Part shown: positions 19,649 to 27,355 of the stretch, piece after piece | How the letters are laid out: each line of letters starts with the position of its first letter | Numbering within the stretch: the stretch's first letter is position 1 | Source: Spirogloea muscicola | Taxonomy: Eukaryota; Streptophyta; Zygnematophyceae; Spirogloeales; Spirogloeaceae | Direction: 5' to 3' | Assembly (NCBI GenBank): GCA_009602725.1 | Contig: WELB01000114.1 | Location: forward strand, 49,686 to 77,040 | DNA length: 27,355 bases | Position numbers and translations under genes: made by a program | The notes under the pieces: generated by a model | Databases searched by the model: none | Seen by the model: the letters and a program-made list of their open reading frames with translations, nothing else | What the model was told of the DNA's origin: nothing

Positions 19649-21135
19649 GTGCTCGCGCCGCTGCGATGGCGGCGGCTGCAGCGGGCGTGTTCTGAGTGGG
19701 TGGACGTGGTGCTGGACGAGGACCTGGCCGCGGACCCCGCCCGCATCATGCCGCGCGCCGCCGCCGGCAAGAAGCTCAAGCTCCGCGTCCGCGAGGCCGC
19801 CAGCATGGGGCCCGTCAAGCGCGACGTCTGCGCCAAGGTCCCCGTCCCTCCCTCCCTCCTCTGCACGTCCTCCCCCCTCCCTCCCTCCTCCAGCCCCTGC
19901 CCCTCCCTCCTCACTGTCGCCGTGCCCGCGCCGAGCGCCAGGTGCACATCCACCCGCAATGGCTGGAGCTGTGTCATCCCGAAGGCACGGCCGTGGCCGA
20001 CGACGTGACGCCCTGGGATCTGCGCATGAGGGGTGGGGACGCGGTCTGGGTCAGGCACAGCCTGGAGTTCCACTGCCACCCGTCCGCCCCCCTTCTCCCT
20101 CAACCCCGCTAAGGACGTGGATACCCCGCTCACCACCGTGGTCCTGCTAGTCGGCCCCGACCGCACCCCGGTGCCAGCTCTCGAGGTGGGCCACCTCGCA
20201 AGGTGTCAGGGTGGAGGCCCCGCCGCTGGCGTGCAGTGGCCGGCGTGGCTGCCATCCCTCTTTCCGTCCCCACACTCTCCCTCTGCCTCCCTCACTCCGT
20301 CCTCCCGCCTCCCTTCCTTCGGGCCCTCCTCCCTCTACCTGGTGGCAGGCCAGCCCATGGCCGCGGCTCTGCAGGTTCTACTGTCTGATCGTAGCGCCAC
20401 GTTCAGGGACATGTTCAGCACGTTGGGTTTTCCAAAGGGCGCCACTGCCAAGGTGGCCCTGCCGAACTGGCAACCAAGCACGATACGCCTCCTGCTCAAG
20501 GACATCTACAGCGATCAGGTGCGCCCACTGATGCAGCCTCACCTCTTTCTCGTGCCCCATCGACTGATGTCTCTGCTGATGCAACCGGTAGCACGGGCGG
20601 TGCCGCAGGTGGACCTGAGCGAACAGGACGATGAGGCAGTGGTGGCGCTCATGGCTGCCGCCGGGGAGTTCAAGCTGGAAAAGCTCCGCGTCGCGTGCGA
20701 GTCTTTCCTCGTCGCTCGAGTGCACTGCAGCCTCCTTGCACCTCCCTCCTCCCTCCTACCTCGTCTGCTACCCGTCTCGCCTTCTTCTACCTCACATCTG
20801 TGCAACCTCCCTCTGTGTCCCTATCCCACACCCCCCCTCTTCACTCCATCAACTTAGCTCCTCGCTCCAGCCCCGTATGCAGTTGGCAGCAGCAATAACA
20901 GGCTGGGCGGTCGGCGGCGCAGCAGCGCCTCGAGACTGCCGCATTGAGGCAAGTTTGGCGGCGTGGTGCTTGCTAGGTGGGGGCAGCGAGTGCAGCGTGG
21001 CTTTCTCAGGTTGCAGATGTGTACAGTCTGCCGAGGCTGGGGAAAGCTTGCAAGCAGTATCTGCGCCACTCACCAGGCAACAAGGATGAATCTTTCAGCG
21101 ACTCCCCCGCTACAAAGTGCCAACGAACCTGCTGA
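19649..21135 (+). CDS. BTB/POZ domain protein, plus-strand copy
   Basis: Likely a BTB/BACK adaptor-type protein. Exons read: ...-19837 (VDVVLDEDLAADPARI ... VKRDVCAK), 19942-about 20049 (VHIHPQWLELCHPEGTAVAD), 20114-20185 (TTVVLLVGPDRTPVPALE), 20375-20518 (LLSDRSATFRDMFSTLG, ending LLLKDIYSDQ), 20609-20719 (VDLSEQDDEAVVALMAAAGE, ending CESFLVAR) and 21010-21135 (VADVYSLPRLGKACKQYL, ending in TGA). Introns have strong pyrimidine tracts. The 5' limit is open: the frame extends upstream of 19649 without a stop, and the first in-frame ATG I see is 19748. The N-terminal 80 or so residues are unrecognised. The intron 20519-20608 is 90 bases and stop-free, so its retention would keep the frame, but the paralogue supports removal. 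A C-terminal BACK-like segment (VPTNLLIERVAG) follows in another frame. Confidence 0.72.
20345..21009 (+). repeat. Right arm of inverted duplication
   Basis: Partner of 16640-17285 in opposite orientation. The first 30 bases (20345-20374) are identical to the reverse complement of 17256-17285, although they would be intron end in the simplest gene model. The rest aligns with substitutions and small gaps across exons and introns alike. Confidence 0.85.
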
Positions 21136-21869
21136 TTGAGCGTGTGGCCGGCTGCTGTCGTTGGCAACAAGCAACGTCGGCTAGGGGCGGATCCTGCACC
21201 AGCGCCTCCTCAAGATGGCGGCTGCAGCTACGACTTTCTGCTGCCACTGCAGCAGACAATGCCATTAGTGGATGGTGGCTTGTACACGATGACAATGAAA
21301 AATGACAGACCGCAGGAGTAGCGGCAAGCGAGCACCTCAGGAGGTGCGCCACTCGACGACATGGCCATGCTTACCAAGGCAGCACTGGAGATGGTAAATG
21401 CTTGCTAGCTACTGGCACATCTGCGCAAAGCCAAGCAGGGCTTCTAGATGAGGATGCCACCGTCATGGACCATCGGATGTAGAATCTAGAGTCACCTGCT
21501 CTGCTGAGTACAAGACATGACTTTTGGGTGGCTGTCAGGCTGCAACATCCAACTGAAGCTGTCTAAAGCCATAGTTTGCCTTATTATTTGCCCTTGACTG
21601 AAGATCCACTTGATTCGTCTCATAGCGGCGGCTGTAGCAGGGACTGCCAAGCAGCGGGTCGTGAGGGCTGGTTGTTAGAGAGCAGCTAGCTCCCTGTGCG
21701 GGCTAGCTAGCAGGCCATTCAGCCCCTGACGTGGCGGCGAATTTAGGTGTGCTGGCCACAGCCAGAAGAGCGTGCAGGCAGGTGAAAGGGAGAAACCCTA
21801 AATCCTGTTGCACCAGGACACAAGGTTGAAGCTGCCGGCATTTACATCGTTTGACCAGAGAATGATGTG

Positions 21870-21894
21870 AGTACTGCGCAGTCAGTGCCAGGAG
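21870..21894 (-). repeat. 25-bp exact inverted-repeat copy, right member
   Basis: Exact reverse complement of 15738-15762; see that entry. It lies about 735 bases beyond the end of the plus-strand BTB gene, as its partner lies about 510 bases beyond the end of the minus-strand copy. Confidence 0.8.
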
Positions 21895-22599
21895 CTTCTG
21901 TGTACCGAGCTTTGGTACCGCCGGCACTCGCAAGGCAGCATAGGGGATGACACACAAGACAACGGACCCAGGGAGTAGTGAGTGCGTATGTGTCACAAAA
22001 TCAAGGGCTGAAGTGAAAGAGATGCCGTGACTGAGGAAGCAAATGCGAAGAATACACATGCGACTGCACCGCATGTGGTAGAGACGGCTGCAGATCCGTG
22101 CAACTCGCCTTCGGCGGGGTGACTGGCGAGGGCCCTGCATGTAGCTAAGAGCGGGCCCGGGGAGGTCAGGCTGGTGTGAGAAGAGAAGCTAGTCATGGAG
22201 GAGTTGAGTTGTCCAAGTTGTTGAGCATAGGGTTGGGTAAGGCTAATAGATATCAAGATATGTGTCAAGGGCTCTAGATCTTAGGACTTAGCTTTCCAGT
22301 TTGATGCTTTCGAGCATCTGGCGTTATCCGCTGGGGCTTTGGAAGGTGAGCCTCTGAGCGGCGACCACGGCAGCGGCCTTGACTGACAAGGAAGACGAGC
22401 TTTGGAGCTGGCGGGTTGGCTATCCGACCTATTTATGGACGTCGACAAGGAAGTGAGAGGTGGAGTTAAGAGCAAGGGTTGCGATTTCGCTGGTTGAGAG
22501 GTATATTGCTGGAGGTCCAGACGGTCACGATCGAGTGGCAAGACAGACTGTGGGGTTTAAAGTCCACATGTTTGTTGCCGCCTCGAGCAGTGGCGGTGG

Positions 22600-22652
22600 T
22601 TTAGGGTTCAGGGTTCAGGGTTCGGATTTAGGACTTAGGGTTTTGGGTTTTG
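22600..22652 (+). repeat. Interstitial telomere-type tract (degenerate TTTAGGG)n
   Basis: A run of TTTAGGG, TTCAGGG, TTCAGGG, TTCGGAT, TTAGGAC, TTAGGGT and related units, diverged but clearly periodic at about 7 bases. Confidence 0.75.
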
Positions 22653-23235
22653 GTGGTGATAGCAATGACACAGGTGAGCCTTGTACCGCTTGAGCAGGGG
22701 CTACATGCGCCGCCAGTTGCGCCCATGCGAATCACAGTGGGGCTACCTCCTCCTCGCATTGTTGTCCTCACTTTCCAGATCGCCCCAACGGTAGCCCCGA
22801 CTTCACCTTTCTCGCTTGCTCGCTGGCAGCTCCACTCGACTCGTATGCTGCCAATTATACCAATTGCAACTAACATGCCCGGGCCAGCACCTTGCCTCCT
22901 ACCCGCACACACACCGCTGGAGCTCCTCGCTTGCGTATCACATTCGAGTCTTGCCCAGGGCTGTACATTCTTGCACAGCCTCAGTTGTCAGCGCTGCCTT
23001 CAGTAGAGATTGGCACTGCGCTTGATGGCCCAGTAAGTCGTTTTCCCAGAACAATGTCTGTTAAGCACAACTATTCAACAAGCAAGTCAGGAACATCTCG
23101 GAGTGGTCAATGCAAGTACGAAGGTCACCAGGAACGGCTTCCTGTTTGTATCGAACTTGTGGGCACAACGCGCAACAATATATAGCTTAGTTACAGGTTT
23201 GAGGCTCAGGGACTAGAGATGCTGGCAAAGATAAT

Positions 23236-26200
23236 CTAAGGGCCAATGTCTGCTGGCTTGCCGCCGGCAAGCCACTCCACGTCCTCGTCGGCCTCCACCG
23301 GCGACAGTTGGCTGGCCTCCACCGCATCCTCGCCCCTGCCCACGTCGATGGCCAGTGGAGGCTTGGCGGTCTCCAACTGATCATCGAAATCCTCGAGCAG
23401 GCTGGAGTTGTCGGCCAGCTCCGTGGAGGGGTTCAGGCTGGCCAGCGCTGGCGGCACTGGCGGACCAAACGATGGCACGTCCGCCGTGTGGACCTGGGGC
23501 ATGACCGGGAAGTCTGTGGACGCTGATGGTGAAACCGCAGCCGCTGCATGGCTGCCAGCAGCTGGCACCAGGATGTTGCTGCTTAAGCCGCCGCCTGCTG
23601 CATCCGGCGCCGCAATCTCAGACACTGTGCCGGCCTCAATGGGCAGGCTGCCCAGCGTCGCGAGCTCCCGCAAACTGCCAGTGGGCGCTCCCTCGGCCAC
23701 GTCGTCGGCACCTTGCGAGCTGATGACTGGCTGGTCAGCAGGAGCGCCGTCCTTCTCCAGGGCCTTGCTGTGAGGCATGGACTGCCAGGTCTCGTGCATG
23801 GTCCCGGCTGCGGCCGGTGGAGCAGCTGCGAGGGCCGGCAGGCTGCTGCTGCCGTTCCCGTCCTCCGCAGCACTCTCGGCTTGAAGCCGTGCGATCACCT
23901 CCCTGTGCAGAGAGAGATGCTGGTCAAGTTGTAAGATGGACAGGCTTTTGGTGGAGTCCAACAATGCTACATCATTTTCCACTACTAAATCTTGAGTTCC
24001 CTGATCACGGGTACTTGGAAGCAGCACATTGACAACCAATTGACCACTGGCAAGTCTGTGGTGCAAAGATCACGAGACTCCTGCCAGGCACCACTATCCT
24101 CCACGTCATTCCTGTACCTTACGTCTGGCGCCTTCTTTGCAGGCACTGACAATGCAGGGTTCGGGGTTAGAGTTCGGGATTAGGTTCTGCGGATTAGGGT
24201 TTAAGCTTAAAGGTAAGGGTTTAGAAGAGCTGCTAAAGAAAAAGCACTGTCTCACCTGGCCTCCTGGAGCTCTGCCACGGCAGCGTCTCTGGCGGAGGCC
24301 GAGTCTGCGGCCGCCTTCTCCGCCGCCTTGATGCGCTGCCTGGCCTCCTGGCCCGCCAGCTCGGCGGCCTCGGCAGCCTGCGCGAGCGCCGCGTGCGCCG
24401 TCTCCTCGCCCTTGCTCCGGAACTCCTCCACCAGCTGCAGCCGGTCCCGGAGCTTATCCGCGAGCTCCCGGTACTTGGCGCCCTGCTCTGCCTCCTTGCG
24501 CCACCGCGTGGCCTCGGCCTGGGCGTGCAGCGCCGCGCCCGTGGCCTGCTGCGTGGCCTCCGCCGCCTCTGCCAGCCGCGCGGTCAGCGTGCGCAGGGCC
24601 GCGTCCCGCGACCGCAGCTCTGCCGCCAGCTGCTGCAGCTCCTCGTCCTTCACACGGAACGTCTCCTGCGGCAACTTCGCCCACAATGAGGTCAGAAGCC
24701 AGTCTTGGAAAAATGCAGCACAAAATTGTGATTTACTCACATTTCATGATTATGGATAGTCGTCATTATGCAGGCATGTGTTGCTGTTGGTGGTCAATAC
24801 AAGGCACACTGACCAAAAGCGAACATTCCTTTGCAGCACGCAACTAGTGAGCCCCCAGTCACAGGAGTTCCCAGCTAATTCCACCAACTAAGATCCATGC
24901 TGAGTGATATTACGTGTGATGAGGAAGTTAGGAGGCTATGCGATCTTGTCCTGTGTTTTCTCAGCAACCAATCCCTGCTAGACTGCCTGTCACAACACTG
25001 ACAAGACCTGGAGCCTAGTCTCACACGCATTTGACCACTTAACAAGGTATTAAGGAGCGTTCACCTGCAGTACAATAAGGCCATCAGGTCCAGCATCACT
25101 GTCAGGGGCTGCCTCCTGCTCCTCCTGACTTGCCGCCTGAGCTGCGGCCGGAGTGGCCGCCTGCAGCGCCGGACAGGTAGCGGCAGCAGCCACGGCAATG
25201 GCGCCCTCCCTCGCCACCACGCTTGCCTCCCGCACGGCTGCCGCCACAGCACCTGACCGGCTCCTGCCGCTTGAGGACAGCGAGTCCAGGGCTTCGCCGT
25301 GGGCCTTCAAGACCAGCGCAGCAGCCCTGGCGCCCAGACAATTACGGCCTCTGTCTGTTAGCTTTCAGCTCAACAATACTTCAGCACCACTGGCACAAAT
25401 GCAACATGAAGAACCGAATGCGCGCCAGCAACAGGAAATTCTGCCACCATGACAAGGGTGAAATGCAGGACTCTCACACATATCTCATGTTACCAGCATA
25501 ACAGTACCAAGTAGAGAAGGTACATAAACACCAACACCACAAATGCAGACTGAAACTTTGATCGCTGCAGAAGCACCCAATGTCAAGACACAGCTGCATG
25601 GCTTTCCAATATATTAGTGGATTGATTGTGGGAATGACTGCAGACCTTATGGTGGCTACCCAGGCCTTGGCAGCTTCTGGCGAGCCTGCGCAGAGGAAGT
25701 ACTCCTTCTTCCTTGCAGAGCCAACATCTGCGCCAGCCAAGCTTGAATGCAATGTCACAAATGCTGCAGATTAAATGAGGGCCTGCGAGCCACATTAATC
25801 ATTCAGCTAGCAGCACTTGTTAGCTCAGAGTCATCAATTTAATGAAGCTAGTCTGCTATAGCATCCTCAAAGTATCTCTCAGCTACAGGAAATGAAGCTC
25901 TTTGAATGCTGGCTGGTAAGTAAATGGACAGCACGAAGCGAACTTACAGAAGCAGCACCCTTCGTATTGCTTGCCGCCGCTGCAACAGCGCGAGCACCGC
26001 AACTGTGAGGAGACCCAGGCTCAACAACTTCATCGTGCACAGGCAAAGTGCGGATGAGCTTGCAGGTAGTATGTGAGGCCCTACTCCACCAAGACTAGGC
26101 ACATCATTGGAGCTGTATATCGCACAAGGACCAGTGGAGGACAACGTTTTTGCTTCACCTACACCTACAACACATCAACCATGTACATATGCAACAATGC

Positions 26201-27167
26201 AGGTACCGTATGGAGGAGGTGACTGACTGGAAGTTGATGGGCGAGACAGTGATGGTGCTGTCGGCGTCAAAGTGGATGAGGCCTCGTGGGAAGGGGTCCC
26301 CACGCTGTGCTCTAAGGCAGGAGGAGGAGGAGGAGGAGGCCGTGAGCCGGCAGTCAGGCAACACTGTATTGCTCCCCATATGCATTTCGGCAGTCAAGCT
26401 GTGGTGCTGGTTAGGAATCCACGGACACCACGGCAGTTATATATAACCACTCAAACACGCACGCTACTGAAAGAAGCCCACATTCTGCTATGCTAAGGAC
26501 CCTGCGTTTCTCAGCGCATAATTGATGACCATCCTGACTGTGCCAGTCGCTCTGCATTGTCGTCACGTCTACATCTAAAAGTATTGCTTGCATTGAGTTG
26601 CCCTAGGAGCTCCGTAAAGACTGAGGACTCGTGAGGAGTGGAGGCTGTGGTACCTATAGTCCATCTTCGCCGTAGCTGGGTCTAGCGTGAACCACCGCTG
26701 GTTCCAGCGACGGAGCTGCGGAGGGCGGGCACAGTCAGGCGCCGGCGTCAGGCGCCTCTCACCCAGCGCTGCCGATTGCCGAGTCTCTTGGGCACGGCGC
26801 CGAGCTCTCATTCGCTCAATGAATTTGAATTCTGCAACTGATTACCTCTCATTATATAAGTTTGTTGGGATCTGCAACTAATACTTCTGCTTGAGCATCA
26901 CAGAGGTCGCCCCAAGTCAAAATTATGCAAGCTAAGTCAGCAAGGCCAGCGCCAGTGAGCCCCACGGAGCGCCCAGGCAGCCATGGCGGCCACATTGCGG
27001 TGCCACTGGGAGCTGACGAGAGAGGAGGCCAACGAGGGGACGGGAAAATAGTGGGGGGAATAGTGGGCCACCGTCTCGGAGCGCTTGAGGAGGAAGCCCT
27101 GGAGGGGAGCGCCGCCGCTGGCCGGCGGCGTGAGCTGCCGCCGGATCTTCTCCAGGCTGGGGTCCAC
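23236..27167 (-). CDS. Plant-type PH-domain and coiled-coil protein, 5' partial
   Basis: A pleckstrin-homology domain usually binds phosphoinositides or partner proteins at membranes. This arrangement (N-terminal PH, helical linker, long coiled coil) matches a conserved plant family of uncertain function. Exons on the minus strand: 27167-27072, 26715-26654, 26311-26228, 25979-25948 (32 bases), 25727-25646, 25326-25065, 24665-24256 and 23902-23236, all phase-consistent, 564 residues and a stop. Motifs are LEKIRRQL, LLKRSET|LRRWNQRWFTLDP, MDYR, GLIHFDADSTITVSPINF, KQYEGCCFYVG, ARKKEYFLCAGSPEAAKAWV (PH, about residues 20-120), LKAHGEALDSL, then ETFRVKDEELQQLAAELRSR and an Ala/Glu/Arg-rich coiled coil (about 206-342). 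The tail is long, acidic and Pro/Ala/Ser-rich, ending GGKPADIGP. The first visible exon starts at a CAG acceptor beside the CCG repeat; the ATG lies upstream, outside readable sequence. Confidence 0.93.
24155..24224 (+). repeat. Interstitial telomere-type tract inside an intron of the PH gene
   Basis: Degenerate units (GGGTTCG, GGGTTAG, GGGATTAG, GATTAGGGTTTAAG, AAGGGTTTAG) lie between exons 23236-23902 and 24256-24665. Read in the gene's orientation it is the CCCTAAA strand. Confidence 0.7.
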
Positions 27168-27196
27168 CTGCCGCCGCCACCGACAGCCACGCCGCC

Positions 27197-27355
<159 letters not shown>

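Larger units (their letters stand above)
21306..23235. other. Intergenic region without a confident gene
   Basis: It lies between the plus-strand BTB gene and the end of the minus-strand PH gene. An exon-like minus-strand stretch (about 21980-21855: VPAVPKLGTQKLLALTAQY, with a GTAAAT donor) matches the fragment at 15.7 kb but is not identified. Short frames elsewhere lack motifs. A telomere-type tract sits at 22600-22652. Confidence 0.5.

Noticed and set aside
19495-20166. 223-codon minus-strand frame
   Set aside because: It is antisense to the first exons of the plus-strand BTB gene, where the conserved peptides and splice borders are all on the plus strand.
22650-23006. 118-codon plus-strand frame in the intergenic region
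   Set aside because: No recognisable motif, no supporting splice borders, an overlapping minus-strand frame of similar quality, and it begins next to a telomere-type repeat.

Overview
The window is nuclear DNA from a eukaryote, most likely a chlorophyte green alga. The evidence is dense spliceosomal introns with GT-AG borders, plant-type proteins (a PH/coiled-coil protein and a Ca2+-binding endonuclease/exonuclease/phosphatase whose closest matches I recall are plant proteins), several TTTAGGG/CCCTAAA telomere-type tracts and (CGG/CCG)n microsatellites. TTTAGGG rather than TTTTAGGG argues weakly against Chlamydomonas and is compatible with a trebouxiophyte. I could not search any database; protein names come from family motifs I recognise.

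Layout. 1-8385 (+): NOC1/MAK21/CEBPZ ribosome-biogenesis gene, 18 exons visible, 5' end outside the window. 8386-9594: short convergent intergenic region. 9595-13726 (-): secreted or organelle-targeted EEP-fold phosphodiesterase with EF-hands, 12 exons. 13727-15063: GC-rich divergent promoter region, a 720-N assembly gap and CGG/CCG repeats. 15064-15193 (+): last exon of the complex I subunit NDUFA8; the rest is lost in the gap. 15219-15265: a tRNA-Arg(TCT)-like 3' half. 15.7-21.9 kb: an imperfect inverted duplication built around BTB/POZ genes, with a minus-strand copy plus relic exons (16.3-18.3 kb), a plus-strand copy (19.6-21.1 kb), and between them a cluster of short GGCCAGCCCAAA-type repeats. 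21.3-23.2 kb: no gene I can support, with a telomere-type tract. 23236-27167 (-): PH-domain/coiled-coil protein, 8 exons visible, 5' end lost in a CCG repeat and a 121-base poly-T at the window end.

For three genes (NOC1, EEP, PH) I traced every junction except one EEP donor, and the summed exons keep a single frame from end to end. The neighbouring genes have unrelated housekeeping or regulatory jobs and form no operon or pathway. No mobile element with coding capacity, CRISPR array or defence system is visible. The most unusual part is the BTB inverted duplication: its scrambled relic exons, a reading-frame offset shared by all three last exons, and a 30-base block identical between the copies.
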